Shown here: positions 24,916 through 40,455 of the stretch, piece by piece
Numbering within the stretch: the stretch's first letter is position 1
How the letters are laid out: every line of letters starts with the position of its first letter
Source of the DNA: Sapria himalayana
Lineage: Eukaryota > Streptophyta > Magnoliopsida > Malpighiales > Rafflesiaceae
NCBI GenBank assembly: GCA_029783825.1
Contig: JAREIK010016213.1
Location: 1-64,000, forward strand
DNA: 64,000 nt
Direction of reading: 5' to 3'
Translations under genes and position numbers: made by a program
Notes under the pieces: model-generated
What the model was told of the DNA's origin: nothing
Database searches by the model: none
What the model saw: only the letters and a program-made list of their open reading frames with translations

Positions 24916-26994
24916 ACATTTTATTGAATTTTTAAATGATGCAAGGGGTAATTTAATTATGTGTTTGGAAATTTGGTTGATCAAAATAGACCTAAATCAT
25001 AAATATTTTTGATGAGTCCCTAAATATTAAATTAAAATAATAAGGGGGTTAAAATATTATTATTTCTTATTTTTAGGACTTATTTTCATAATTATCCCAA
25101 AAAATATTAGGATTTTATGAGATTTTTTATTTTTATGATGATATTACCATATTTGAGTGTTTTTAGAAAATAAAAGATGCAAAATAAAATATTTAAGATA
25201 ATATTAAATAATGTATTAAATAATAGTACTGGTATAAATATGTCTGCAAGAATTATTAAATAAAAGATGCCATATTTCATGATATTTTTATTTTTATCAT
25301 TTTGTCATAAAATTGTGTATGTTGAATATCTTTAGGAAATATGAAATATAAAATAAAATATATAGTATAATATTAAAAATATATCAAATAATGGTGTTAT
25401 TATAAGCATGTTCGTAAGAATCACTAAAAATAATTTTTTAGATGAGATTTTTCCCATTATATATGTGTCATATAATCAATTTTATAATGAAGATTTACTT
25501 AACTAGTTTTCTCCTTATTATAATATATATATAATTTATTAAAATATATCAAAATATTTAAAAGATTATGAGATTTAAATATTCTATGTAAGTAAGGTGT
25601 CCTATAAATTCAAAGTGGATGTTAGGTATTATTGAAATTATTTATATATTTTATGTTGGATTCAAGTATTGGTTACTAATTTGTGATATATGAATACATT
25701 AATAATAAAATTAATAAAATAATAATTAATAATTTAGATTGAGTATATAAATTTTATTTTTAATATTTTTTATGATACAATGAACCTGTACATACTTATA
25801 TATACTCTTACTAAATATATTATATTTAGGTATTTATGCAATATTAATTCTTTTTAATAAATATACTGAACACTCAATTTTGTCATAACTATTAAGATTA
25901 AAAGTAAATATTTAAAATATTATTTTTCGATTTAATATCTTTATTACTTGGCATCTTGTATGAATACTAATGTAAAGATGAAAAATATAAAAAAATTGTA
26001 TTAAATACATATTCATCTGCATTAATTAATTATAAAAATCTGATTAGAATTTATGAATATTTAGATAATTTATTTAAATATTATAAAGATAAGTATAAAA
26101 TAAATGTTGTGAACTTTCAAGTATGGAGATTAATATCATATTTAGTGATTATTTTTTTAATTCAGATATTTTAAAGCAAATGATGAGGATGTTAATTGAA
26201 ATAAGTAAATTATTGAAAAACTTAAATATTATGTATTATTATATTTTATTTAAGAGTGATATGAAAAACTAATATGTTGAGCTTGACATTCTTCTTATGA
26301 GTGATTGATTTATTGTCCTTTCTTGTATCTAGTATAATATCATAATTTATTTTTGTTATGATTATGAATATGATTTGAGATAGAAGCATAGTTGTTAAAT
26401 CGAGAATTGAATTAAAAATTAGAATGATTGATTAGTATATCACGTATCGAATCAAATTATAAATTAATTTTTTTGTGATTTTTTTTTACGGTAATTAATT
26501 TATAGTTCTTATCGTCGGTAATTTTTTTTTTGGTATTTGAGTTTTTATTTTTATGATTTTTTTTGGTATTTTATTATTTTTTTACGTTAGATTCATAATA
26601 TTAAAAGTTTTAGTTATTTTTTTTCATGTTAATTAATTATTGATAATCAGTATTAAATTGATTCATGATTTAGTGATTTAGTTTTTAATTAGTGCATGCT
26701 TTTTATTCTTTTAAAGAGCTAGATTATTTACTCTCTTAATCATGAATTAAATAGTGATTCGTACGATTTTGATAAGAGTGGATAGAAGAATAACATTATT
26801 ATTAAATATTATTAAAGAGAATATTTATAATTGAATTTTAATGATAAAATAAAAGAGCTATAAGTGGATGTTAAAATATACAAATATAATGATCCCAACT
26901 AGATGGACTATCCTTAGTTTAGCATACATTTCTTTAGATTTTTTTTTCAGATTTATATTTTTAGTTGTGTGTTTTTTATAAAATATTGTCTTGT
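24916..26994. other. AT-rich stretch, nothing recognised (right arm)
   Basis: This is the mirror of 6,301-8,350. Confidence 0.6.
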
Positions 26995-27930
26995 AATGAT
27001 ACGTTCGAGCAAGCATGCTGCCTACATTATTTGTGGTAGGTAGTTGAGGTTTCCCTTTGATCCTGCTTATTGTCTGTTGATATGGCTAGGGCCAATTGCA
27101 ATTTGTTGCCCATGATAGCATATCCAGGCTAATATGGGTTAGCTGTAGGCTGGGCCATGTACTAGATTCTCTCTTGCTTGGTCATGTTGGTTTTACTTGA
27201 CATGAATCTAATTTAAATGGCTTAGTCAGTCCATCGAGCTTTAATTGCCTACATCTTTTGGTAATGTGTTGTGGTTGACGGGGAGCAATGTGTTGACCAA
27301 GCTTAAAAGATCTGGGCCATGTTGGTCCATTATGATCCAGCTGATGATTCTTTCTCAAAGTTTAATATTTTGATAGTATTACTCTTAAAAGTTTGAAATT
27401 TAATGTCTGATGAGTCTCTAACCAAAGATATATTGTCTTTAGATGAAGATATTTTTCAAGTCACCAAGACATAGTTTTAAACAAATATATGAATCATAAA
27501 GACTTTTTAGATTATCAATAATATTAGGAATATTCTCGTCTAATCGTGTTTAACACATGTAATTTTAAAATTTTTATGATATCCAGTGTGTTAATCAATT
27601 GTCATGGTAAAAAATAAGTATATTTTATTATCAACTTCAAAAATAAGTCAGATGTTATTGTGATTGTGAATGGAAGCCATCTGCTCATCAGGTATTAATA
27701 CTTGCTACTTTAAAAGTGTGTTCTAGTCATTTGTATGTTTCTCCTAGGAGTTGGCGGATGAGATACTTGATTATATGCTATGGATTTAGTTTTGGAAATC
27801 ATGTCTTAATGCATGCCTATGAAAGACACTTACAAGCATGCCGACTTCACCTTGGCTAGCTAGGTTTTGATCATGTCTAATTAGGGATCACTGCTACCTA
27901 ATATTTGGATTGTGCTAGGGTTTGTCGTCT
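26995..27930. other. GC-richer island, mirrored copy, unidentified
   Basis: This is the mirror of 5,360-6,300. Both copies lack a long frame. Conservation of the island in both arms only reflects the recent duplication. Confidence 0.4.
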
Positions 27931-28447
27931 CATTCCATCTTATACATCTATTCAAGCAAATTTATTTATGTCTTATTGATTGTGTCAAAAGAAAGTATGA
28001 GTGAGGACTATCAAAATTTATAACATAAAAAAGCTTGTGTACTAGCAGATTTAAACATAGTAACTAGTATTTTTATAAAAAAATTGAGGATGTAAGTCAA
28101 GTAAAATATAAATTCAATAAAAGAAAGGATCATACATAGAAATATATTTGTATCCTTAATCAATGATGATTTGATTTTGTGTATTTTTTGTAATAAAACT
28201 ACTAATATAAAAATATAATATTAAATATTTTTTGTGATAAATAAAAAATGTTATGACATTTAAAATGTAAAAGAATAAATGTTTATATACGTGGTTTTTA
28301 AAAAAATATTAAAAATAAAAAAATACTTGATGAAATGGATATTATACATGAAAATTTCATTGAATCTTAGAAAAATGAATATGCAATTGAAAATTATAAA
28401 AAGATGAGTGTTACATGCATATCTAGTGAAATTAATAATTAATGAAG

Positions 28448-28448
28448 A

Positions 28449-28484
<36 letters not shown>
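28448..28484. repeat. (AAT)n microsatellite, right arm
   Basis: About twelve ATA/AAT units without interruption. It is purer than the mirrored tract at 4,805-4,841. Confidence 0.85.
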
Positions 28485-28486
<2 letters not shown>

Positions 28487-29753
28487 GTAGTAATTATTTT
28501 TTACTTTAAATCTAAAAAGATTTCTTTGAAATTGATCAAATTCAATTATATTGAATAATGGTTGAAAAATTAGTAAAACATCATATATATTAATTAATAT
28601 ATGAATATATTATTATTTTTTATTTTAATTTGATTATTTATCCAAGTTTTTATGAGGTAAAAAATACTATTCTAAAAAAATAGCATTTATTTAAAAATTG
28701 ATGTAAAATTATTTGATTGAGTGAGAAATAAATATTTTATTGTGTCGGATGAATGAATTGATAAAAAATATAAAATTATAATTACTTTTGTGTGATGTAT
28801 ATAAAATAAATATTTTATTATATCTATGCACTCAACTACTATTTTTATTCCTACAATTACACAATTTTTATTTAGATTTAAAAACAAATATAACGATGAA
28901 AGAATAAAATATATTTTAAGGTATTTTTGATTATTATTAAGTTATATAATGATGCAAATGCAATTTGTATTTTTTGATTTTTTTTAATGTTAATTTCATC
29001 TAGAAAATTTACAAATTAATAATGAGCATTTTATAATATCACAAATACAAAATATTGGGATTGAAATTGTAAAATTTGTGTTAGGCTTTTGTATTATATT
29101 ATGTTGATTTGATGCGATAGAATGTTGTAAATGTCTTTAGTATGAAGAATACATTAACAAAAGTTATTTTTTAATAGCTATAAGTGTAAATTTGATTACA
29201 ACTAATTAACATGATTAGATGATTTACTAAACAATTTGAATTATTTAGATTCTTGAGAATATAATGTATAATTATTTGTCAATGTTGACAGTTGACTCAA
29301 TTTGTAATTAAAAAAATTTGAGAAATTTATTTACTTATTTTGATTAGGTAGATAATTTATTAGTAAAAAAATAATATAGAAAAAAATAAGGAAAATTATG
29401 TAAAAGGGTTGTAATATGAAAATAATTAAGAATCAATGCTCAAAATAAAAAATATCTATATTTTGGTGCTCTTAAAATTATAATGAATATATAATTTATT
29501 TTCTCATGTTGCCTAAGCTTGTGATTAAAAAATAATTTTAAAAATATATTTACCAGTTTGATTAGATAAATATATTTTAATATTTAACAAAAGTCAAAAA
29601 TAGTTTTTTTGAATATGCTATTTTTGAAAACAAAAGCATATACAATATATATGTTAAAATGTGTAAATGTATATCTTGTATACATGTATAAATGTATTAA
29701 TATGCATATGTTAATATGTATATATTGTATATATGTTTTAATGAATAAACATA

Positions 29754-29770
29754 ATATATATATATATATA

Positions 29771-29860
<90 letters not shown>

Positions 29861-29868
29861 GTATGTAT
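29754..29868. repeat. (TA)n microsatellite with (GTAT)n tail, right arm
   Basis: A long TA run, interrupted near its left end, ends in several 'gtat' units. It is homogenised compared with 3,455-3,578, as expected of slippage. Confidence 0.85.
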
Positions 29869-30844
29869 ATAATTATATATGTACATATTTATGTATTATA
29901 AAGTTTATTTTTTTTTATTTTATGTTTTTTACATGATGTAGATGAGTAAGAGTAAATTTGGGTTTTTATTTTTGAAATATAAAAAGGTTAGATAGCATTT
30001 CTTAATTATTTTCAAATTATATTTTTTTTCTGGATAATTTTTCAAAAAAATGTCCAACACTAAATATATATTTTTATTCTAGAGCACACTTGACTATTAC
30101 TTAAAATATTCACTCTTTTTAACTTCACTTTATTGATTGTTTATGTATAAAATTGAGCTTTTATGAAATGCATTCACAAGATAATGAATAATAATAATAA
30201 GATATCTATGAAGAGTACAATAGTTTTGATTAGAACTCAAACGGGTGATACAAATCATTAATATGAGGTGAGATTATAATTAATAAATCTCTAAGTATGG
30301 TTGAATTTATCTTGAAGTAATGATTTATTAAAAATAAGAGCCATGTCTGCTTACTGGTGATTTTTATAGATGTGTAATAAAAATGATGAATAATTTTAGA
30401 AAATAAGAAAAAAAATGATAAAATTAATTAATATATGATTGCTCAAGGATTACTTGTACGTAAGATTGTTATTTGAACCTTGAAAACCATAATTTATTTA
30501 TATACTATATTTTTAAACATATTTTATTTGATTCTCTTTGTTCTTGAAATATTCATACATATTATATAAATGAATATTAATTGCTTGATGAGTTTTATTT
30601 TTTATTTGAAATGTTTCTAATGAGTTTTCTGAATTTGTATTTCATTAAATAAGAAAGAAATAAAATATATTTGAAATTTTGTGATACTAATAGTTACAAC
30701 ATTGTAGATATTATAATAAGTAATTTTGTTTTATGAATTTGTGATTTTTTATCTATGCATATTGTGGTGATTTAATATAATTTGTATGCTTTTTTATGCT
30801 ATTTAGTTTGGGAGCATATAGCATACGTACATAGTATATATAAA

Positions 30845-31530
30845 TGCAACAGCAGCTATAGAAGCAGTGGGAGGAACGGCAGCGACAGCGGGAGCAACAT
30901 CAACAAATGAGATATATACGTACGGATATAGTCAGCATATACGTACTTATAATAGTGTAGTATTTTATGTACATATATACTGAGTATATATGTACTCAGT
31001 ATATATGTACGCATAATATAGCAGTTTATATGTACATATACTATAGTAATATATATATGAGTGGTTTAAATTATTTTGATTATATATGTACATATTTACT
31101 GCAGTAAATATATATTTATCAAAACATAGTTATTTTTAAATTATTTTGATTTGATTGAGTGGTTTAAATTTCTTACAGATATGGTATCGCATTATTTCCC
31201 ATACGAAGCTTGTATAAGCGAAGGGATTTTTTAACAGACATGAAGCATTATGGCTCGGACAGCTTTTTCGCAGCAAAAAGTTAGTGATAGGAGGAGCATA
31301 AGAAGATAAATCAAGGTCTATGTACGGATAAATTATACTTTATGCAAAGTTGGTATATACATTGATTAATAAGATGTAATATAATTTTGTTATTTTTTTT
31401 TGTTTTAGTTATTTAAATATATTATTAGAATAAGTTATTAAATGAATTTTTTTTTTGTTTAATTTAAAATTTTCATTTATAACTTCCATTTTTATTCAAT
31501 TTAATATAAAAATATTAAATTATTTAATTA
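30845..31530 (-). repeat. Direct duplication unit B with trinucleotide tail (right arm)
   Basis: This is the mirror of 1,851-2,516; the short trinucleotide tail lies at 30,845-30,900. It contains the 'tatactgagtatatatgtac' hairpin-forming stretch. Confidence 0.65.
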
Positions 31531-31682
31531 AATTTTTGTTGAAGTTGAATGACAATCAACTTTAATTTGTGTTGGTTAATGTCTATAATAACTGGTTTTA
31601 TATATCTGTGAATATGTTTGTGTGTATCCAAAATTTTTGGGTAGTGTTTTAGCCTATTATAGGTATGTAAAAGCCTATTATT

Positions 31683-32172
31683 AGCAGTAGTAGCAGCGAT
31701 AGCAGTGGTAGAGATTATAGTGGCGGCAGTGGCGGCAGCGGTGGCGGCAGTGGCGGTGGCAGCAGTGATTGCGGCAGCGGAGGCGACAGTGAGGGCAATA
31801 GTGGCGGCGGCAGCTACCGTGGCAACGGTGGTGGTAGTGGCAGTGGCAGCGGTGGCGGTAGGGGCGGTGGAACCAGCAGCAGCGTCGGTAGTAGCATCAG
31901 TGACAGTGGAGGCGGCGGTAGCGGTGGTTGCATCAACAACACTGGAAGTAGTGGTAGTAGTGGCAGCGGTGGAAATGGGAGCAGTGGTGGCAAGGTTGGA
32001 AGCGATAGCAGCGGTGGTAGCGGTAACACCGGCACCACCGGCAACATGTGCAGCGGGGGCAGCGATGGTAGTCGCTATAGTGGCGGCAGTAGTGGTGGAA
32101 GCCACGACACTTGTGGTAGCAGCGGCAGCGACAAGAGTGGTAGTGGTATCGGGAGCAGCAGCAATAGCAACA
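31683..32172 (-). repeat. GC-rich compound trinucleotide repeat, right arm
   Basis: About 490 bp of 'ggc/ggt/agc/agt' units. Overlapping frames of 193 residues (minus, Thr/Ala) and 163 residues (plus, Val/Ala) are open at once in opposite directions, which shows that openness comes from the period-3 repeat and not from selection on a protein. Confidence 0.75.
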
Positions 32173-32828
32173 AATGTGATATATACGTACGAATAAAGTC
32201 AGTATATACGCACATAAAATACTATAGTATTTTATGTTCATATATACTGAGTATATTTATACTCAGTATATATGTACACATAATAATGCAGTTTTTATGT
32301 ACATATACTGTAGTAATATATGTATGAGTGAAATGCTAGTATATACTTACATATATAATGCAAAATTATATTTTTATCAAAACATAACTTTATTTTTATT
32401 TAAATTTAACTGAGTAGTTTAAATTTCTTACAGATATGATACTGCATTGTTCCTCATACAATGCTTGTATAAGTGAAGAGATTTTTCAATAAACATTACG
32501 TGCTGTGACTTGGACAGCTTTGTCGCAGTAGAAAAATGGTGATCGGAGGAGCAGAGGGAGAGAAATGAACGTCAATGAATAAATATATTATACTTTATGC
32601 ACCGTCGATAGATACATTGTTGAATGAGATGTAATAAAATTTTGTTATTTTTTTGTTTCACTTATCTAAAATATTGAATTAGAATAAGTTATTAAATGAT
32701 TTTATTTTTTGTTTATTATAAATTATTGATAGTTTCATTTTTTATTCAATTTGATATAAAAATATTAAATTATTTCATTAAAAAATTTTAAAATAAATTA
32801 AATTTTGAAAATAGTTTTGAAATTAAAA
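32168..32828 (-). repeat. Direct duplication unit A (right arm)
   Basis: This is the mirror of 603-1,232, again with 'cagatatgatactgcattg' and the 'agctttgtcgcagtagaaa' block. Confidence 0.7.
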
Positions 32829-33279
32829 TAACTAGGGAAATATCCCTTGCTAAATTAGCAAGAGATAAATCCCATGCTAATTTAGCTAGAGAATTTTCCC
32901 TATCTAATTTAGCTAGGGAAATCTTAAATTTAGCAATGGATTTTTCTGTCACTAAATTTATTTAGCTAAGGACTATTTTCCTGGCTAAAATTTAGCGACT
33001 AGCACTTTAGATTGGAAATCTTCCGTCGTTATTATTGTTTAACGATGAAAATTCTCATTTAGCTTGCAAATTTATCTAGGGAGTTTGTATTTTTTAACAA
33101 GAGATTTTTCCAACACTAAATTTTTAGCAAGGGACATTTTCCCTCGCTAAATTTTAGCAAGGAGCACTTTAGATATGAAAATGATCCGTCAGCAATCTGT
33201 CGCTATATCCCATTTAGCGATGGAAAATGCCCATTTAGCAAGGGAATTCTCTCTAGCTATATGGGATTTTTTTGGAGTG
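32829..33279 (-). repeat. Subterminal repeats, outer end of right CACTA-like element
   Basis: This is the mirror of 161-602. It contains 'ttagcaagggac', 'tagctagggaaa' and 'cgctaaat' units and terminates with TTTTTTTGGAGTG. Confidence 0.7.
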
Positions 33280-36200
33280 TAGATAGATAAAGAGATAAAC
33301 CGATAAATAGATAGATAGATATATAGATAGACAAGTAAATAGATCGATAAATCTATAGATAGAAAGATAGATAAAAAGATAGATAAAAAAATAGATAGAT
33401 AAATAGATAGCCAAATACATAAATATATAGATTTATAAATAGACAGACATATAGATACATAGACAGATAGACTTAATATAGATAGACAAATAGACAAACA
33501 GACAGATAAATAGATAGGCAATAGAGGATAAACACAGAGAGAGACATTTAGAGAGATTGATAGATAGATAGAGAGACAAATAGACAGATAAATAGATAGA
33601 CATTAAGACAAGTAGATAAAAAAATAGATAACTTGATATAAAGATAGATAGAAAGACAAATATACCATATAGACAGATAAATAAATAAATAGATAGAGAG
33701 ATATATAGATAGACAGAAAGATAGATATATAGATAGATAGATCGGGAGATATATATATATATATATATAAAGAGATAGATTGATAGACATATAGACAGAT
33801 AGACAAGAAGATAGATAGACATATAGAGAGATAGAAAGATAGATAGGTTTACACATACATAGATAGATAGATAAAAAGATAGATATGTAGATAGATATAC
33901 AGATATACAGATAGACAATAGACAGATAGATATATAGATAGATATACAGATTGACAGATAGATAAATATACAGATAGACAGATAGATAGATAGACATAAA
34001 TCGATACAAAGATAGACAGATATATAGATAGAAAAATAAACATATAGATAGATAGAGAGAAGACAAATAGACATATATACATATAAACACATAGAAAGAT
34101 AGTTAGATAAATAGATATACAAATAGATAGACAGACAAATAAATAGATAGATATATAGACAAGCATATTGAAAGATAGACAGATAGACAAAAAGAAAGAT
34201 ATACTGATAGATAGATAGTTAGATAGAAGATAGATACATTGATGTACAGATAGTCAGATAGATAGATAGACAGATAGATTTATAGATAGACAGATAGATA
34301 AATAAATAAATAGATCGTTAAATATATAGATAGATAGACAGATATCAAAATAGCCAGATAGGGAGATAAACAGATAGAAATATAGATAGATAGATATATT
34401 GATTGATTGATAGAAGCTAGATAGCCAGATGGTAGACAGATATATAGATATATAGGTATATAGATAGATAGATAAATAGATCGATCGATCGATAGATAGA
34501 CAAAAAGATAGAATGACAGATAAATAGATAGATAAACAGATTGATTGATTGATTACAGATAGATATATCAAGGATAGACATAGAGAGATAGACTTTTAGA
34601 AAGATAAATAGATAGAAATAGACAAATAGATAGACAAAAAGAAAGAATGACAAATAGACAAGTCGATAGATAATGATATAAACTAATAAATAGATAGTAG
34701 ATAGACAGATAGACCATATAAACAGATAGACAGTTAGATATTTAGACAAAAAGATCGATGGAAAGATAGACATATAGAGATATTGATATATAGACATAGA
34801 GACAGAGAGATAGTTAGAGAGATGAACAGATTGATAGATTGAAGGATAAACAAATAGATAGATAGACAGATAAACATATGGATAGATAGATAACTAGCAA
34901 GATAGATATGTAGATTATTAGATTATTAGATAGACAGATATACAGATAGAAGATAGATAGATATATAGATAGATAGATAGATAAAAAGAAAGAAAGATAG
35001 ATCGATAGATAGACAGATATATAGATAAATAGATAGACAAATTGATTGATAGATAGATAGACAGACAGATAGAAAGGTAGCTAGATAGATAGATAAATAG
35101 ATAGACAGATCATTTAGATAGATAAATAGTAAGAAAGAAAGAAAGATAAATAGATATATAAATACATAGATAGATATTTAGATAGAGAGAAAGATAAATA
35201 ATTAGATAGAAAGACATAAAGAGAGATAGACAGACATAGAGACAGTCAAATATACACATAGATACAAAGATAGATAGATAGATAGTTAGTTAGATAGGCA
35301 AAAAGGACATACATATATAGATAGACATTTAGAAAGATAGATAGATAAACATATACACAAATACATAGATAGAAAGATAGTCAGATAGATAGATAGATAG
35401 ACTGATACATAGATAGATAGTTAGACATATAGATAGATAGAGAGATAGACAGAAAGATAGAAAGATAGATATATAGATAGATAGATAGATATATAGATAT
35501 ATATATATATATATAGAAAAATAGACAGATAGATAAAAATAGAGACAGACCAAAATACACATAGATAAATAGGCAGATAGATAGATAGTTAGATAGATAG
35601 GAAAAAAGAGGACAGACATAGATAGATAAACATTTAAAGAAATAGATAGATGGACATATACACAAATAGATATATAGAAACATTTTTAGATAGATAGATA
35701 GATAAACAGTTAGACAAAAAGATAAATACACTAATAAACAAATAGATAGATGGATAGATAGATTGATGGGTAGATAGATAGACAAACATATAGATAGAAA
35801 GTTAGACAAATAGACAAATAGCTAGATAGACAGATTGATAAAAGATAGATAGACACATAAATAAATATACAGATAGACAGATAGATAATGACAAATAGAA
35901 AGATAGACAGACGGACAGATTGGTAGATAAATAGATAGAAATAAAGAAATATCGATAGATATATATAGAAAGATAGATATATAAATAGACAGATATACAT
36001 AATGATAGATTAATTGAAAGATAAACAGATAAATAGATACATACATAGATAGATAGATTAAATAGATAAATAGATAGATAGATAGATAGATAGACAGATA
36101 GACAAATAGGAAAATAGACAGATATAAAAATAGATTGATAGTTAGAGAGACATATCATATATACAAATATATCTACATAGAAAGATAGCTAGACAAATAG

Positions 36201-39200
36201 ATAAATAGATAAATATATAGGTAGATAGGTAAATTGATAAATTGATCTCTCGATAGATAGATAGATAGATCAATAAATATATAGATATATAGATAGATAG
36301 ATAAATAGATAGAAATATAGTAGATAGATAGAACAGATAGACAAATATATAGATATATAGAAAGTAGATAAACAGATATACATATAGATCATTAGACAGA
36401 TAGATATATATATTCAGATAGGTAGATAGACAGATAGACATATAGACAAATAGACATATATATTTAGATATATAGATAGACATATAGACAAATATACAGA
36501 TAGATAAACAGACAAATATTTAGATATATAGATAGATAGATAGATAGGCAGATAGATAGATAGAAAGATAGCTACCTAGATAGATAAATAGATAGACAGA
36601 TAGATAAATAAATAGAAAGGTAGAAAGGTAGATAGATAGATCAATCGATCGATCGTTTGATCGATTGTTAGATAGATAGATAAAAAGATATAAAGATATA
36701 TATGTAAGTAGAAACGTAAATCGATCAATTGATTAATCAATGGCTATATAAATCGATCTATCTATTGAAAGAGAGATTGATCATTAGATTGATCAATAAA
36801 TAGATATATAGACACATACATAGATAATTATTTAGGTTGATAGATTGATTGATTGATCGATCAATTGATCAATAAATAGATATCTAAACACATTCATCGA
36901 TAGTTATATAGGTTGATAGATAGATTGATTCTTGGTTGATAGGCAAATAGTTATGCAGAAAGAAAGAAAAAAATATATACAGATAGATAGATAGACAGAC
37001 ACACAGACATACAAATTGCTAGATAGAAGACTCATAGATATATAGACAGAAAGATACACACACACACAACACAGACAGACAGACATACAAATACATAAAA
37101 AAATAGATAGATAGCTAAAAAGATAGATAGATAGATAGAGGATAGATAAATAGATAAACATCTAGAGTGATAGATAGATAGGCATATAGACAAATAGACA
37201 GACAAATAGACAAGTAAATAAATAGATATGTAGATATTAAATATGCATATTGGTAGACAGGTAGATAAGTAGATAGACAGATAGGCAAATGGGCAAATAG
37301 TTAGATAGGTAGACTTATATATAGAAAGATAGATAGACAGATAGATAGACAGATAGACAAATAGACATAAAGAAAGACAAATAGATATATAGATAGATAG
37401 ACAGATAGATTTATATGCTGATAATCAAGTAGGCAGATAGATAGATAAATATTTATGCTGATAGTCAGGTAGGTAGATAGATAGATAGATAGGAAAAATA
37501 GTCATATTGATAGATAAATAGATAGACAAATAGACTGATATACATATAGACTGATAGATAGATAAAAAAGTCAGAAGATAGATAGATAAACAAATAGATA
37601 TATATACAGATAAATAGACAGATAGATAGATAAATAGATAGATAGTCAAATAGACAGATTGAAAGATAGAGATATACACTTAGAGAGAGATAGGAAATAG
37701 GCAGATAGCCATATAGATATATACATATATTGATAGATGGATAGATAAATATATAGTTGTTCAGATAGATAGATAGATAGACAAATAGACAGATAGAAAG
37801 TTATATAGGTAGATAAATAGATAGTTAGATAGACAAATAGACGGATAAACTGATCGACATATAGAAATATAAAGAGATAGATATATAAATATATAGACAA
37901 ATAAATAGAAGATAGATCGATATATAAAAATTTAGATAGATAGATAAGTAGATAGATAGACAGACAGACATAAAGATAGATAGATAGATAAAAAATTGAT
38001 AGATATACTGATACATGATATACAAATAGAAAAATAGACAGATAGATAGATAGACAAATAGACAGATAGATAGATAAATAGATAAATTAATCAATAGATC
38101 AGCATATAGGCACATAGACAGATTGATTGATTGATTGACAGATTGATAGATAGACATATAGATATATAGACAGGTAGACAAATTGGCAGACAGACAGACA
38201 AATAGATAGATAGATAGATAAATAAATAAATAAATAGAAAGATAAGCATATAGAAAGACAGACAACTAGATAGATAGACGAATAGATAAAGATATAGGTA
38301 TATAGATATACAAATAGACAGATAATAGATAGACAGATAGACACTTAGACACATAAACACATAGACATATAGACACATAGACACATAAAAAATGACAAAT
38401 AGATAGAAGATATATAGATAAATAGACATATAGTAAGATAGACATATAGAAAATAGATAGATATAAAGATAGATAGATAGAAAGACAAATAAATAGTTGG
38501 ATAGATATACAGATACACAAATAGAAAGAAAGATAGATAGTTTGATTGTTAGTTAGATAGATAGATTGACAGATTGCCAGATTGATAGATAGACAGATTG
38601 ATTGATTGACAGATAGACATGTCGATTGATAGATATATAGATAGATAGATAGATAGATTAATAGACACATGGATAGATAAGTAGATAGATAGATAGATAG
38701 ATAGACATATATATAGTTTGACAAATATATAATTAGATAGATAAATAGATCGATAGATAGATAGATAGACCGATAGAATGATTGACAAATAAACACAAGA
38801 TAGATAGATAGGTTGACAGATAAATAAATAGATAGATATATATAATATAGATAGACTAATAAATATATATACAGATAGATAGATAGATATATAGATAGAC
38901 ATATGGACAGATATACTGAAAGATATATAGATAAATAGATAGACAAATGATAGATAGATTAATAGACAGAGAGAAAGATAGACAAATATACATATGATTA
39001 GATAGCCATAAAAAAGGTTAATTTATAGAAAGATAGATTGATTAATAGAGAGAGAAAGAAAGAGATAGAGTTAGATAAATAGATATAAATATAGAGAGAT
39101 AGATAGAAAATAGTTAATATGATTAATAGATAGATAGATAGATATACAAATAGAAAAATAGACAAATAAACAAATAGACAAATATATTGAAAGTTAGGTA

Positions 39201-40423
39201 GACATAAAGATAGATAAATAGATACACAGATAGATAGATAGTTTGCACAGATAGATAGATTGACAAATAGATAGATAGGCTGATAGACAGATAGACAGAG
39301 AGATAGAGAGACAGATAGATAGGTAGGTAGATTGATTGATTGAGAGAAAGGCATATAGATATAAAGAAGGATAGACAAATAGCTAGATAGAAAGAGAGAG
39401 TTAGATAGATAGATATATAGACACAACGACACATAGAAAGATAGAAGGAAGACTGATTGATATATAGACATATAGTCAGATAAAAAGATACACAGATAGC
39501 CATATAGATAGACAAACAAATAGACAGATAGAAAGAAAGACAAATAGATATACACACAAACAGACATGCATACAGAAAGACAGACACACAGATACACAGA
39601 TACACAAACATACAGAGACATAGACACATGGATAGACACATAGATAGACAGATACACTGATTACATCGATACATAGACAGTCATATAAAAACATAGACAC
39701 AAACAGATAAATAGTCATATAGACACACACACAAACAAACAGAAAAACACCAGATAAATAGATAGATAGTGATATAGATAGATAGAAAAATAGAAAAATA
39801 GATATATATATATATATAGATAACAAGTATAAAAATTAATAGAAAAATTAATAAACAGATAGACCGATTGACAAATAGATCTTATAGATAGAAAGATAAA
39901 TAGATATATAGATATATAGATAAACAGATAGATAGATAGATATACATATAGATAGATAAAGAGATAGAAAGATAGATAGATATATAGACAAATAGATAAA
40001 GAGACAACTAGACAGATAGACATATAGACACACACACACACACATTTATATATATATATAGACAGATAGATAGATTAATAGATAGATAGACAGGGAGACA
40101 AATATACAGATAGATAGTTAGACACTTAGATAGATAGAAAGATACACAAATAGACAGATAGATAGACATATAGACAAATATATAGATAAATAGATAGACA
40201 GACTGATAGATAGATAGACAACATATTGATAGATTTACATAAATACATATAGACATATAGACATATAGACTAATTGATAGATAGACTGATTGATAGATAG
40301 ACTGATTGACAAATAGAGAGATAGATATATAGTTAGATAGATAGATAGACTGATAAACATATAAAAAGATAGGTAGATAATCAGATACACACATAGACAA
40401 ATAGATTGATAGATATATAGACA

Positions 40424-40455
<32 letters not shown>

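Larger units (their letters stand above)
27931..30844. other. AT-rich interior of right element, no gene seen
   Basis: This is the mirror of 2,517-5,350. It includes (AAT)n at 28,448-28,484 and (TA)n at 29,754-29,868; open frames across the TA run are Tyr-Ile repeats. Confidence 0.6.
17100..33279 (-). mobile_element. CACTA (En/Spm)-like element, right (inverted) copy
   Basis: This inverted duplicate of the element at 161-16,128 begins CACTATAAGAAAAT at 17,100 and ends ATTTTTTTGGAGTG at 33,279. It is about 210 bp longer than the left copy, partly because the GC-rich trinucleotide block is longer here. Flanking DNA is GATA array on both sides. Internal order and orientation of all sub-features are mirrored, so the copy arose by duplication of an already complete element and not by an independent insertion. 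Confidence 0.65.
16646..33447 (-). repeat. Right arm of the giant inverted repeat
   Basis: This is the mirror copy of positions 1-16,583. By eye, the central 455 bp differ from the left arm at about six places, mostly one-base indels. The GH3 segment differs at about 13 places in 470 bp, again mostly small indels. Beyond 33,447 the GATA array continues, but its partner would lie left of the window, so the true outer end of the palindrome is unknown. Confidence 0.95.

Noticed and set aside
31524..32241. Ala/Thr/Val-rich frames of 193, 163, 102 and 93 residues on both strands
   Set aside because: They overlap in several frames and on both strands of a trinucleotide repeat; the mirrored block at 1,230-1,708 breaks them.
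1..33447. LTR retrotransposon explanation for the 16-kb repeats
   Set aside because: The copies are inverted, not direct, lack TG..CA ends and gag-pol, and carry CACTA-type termini.
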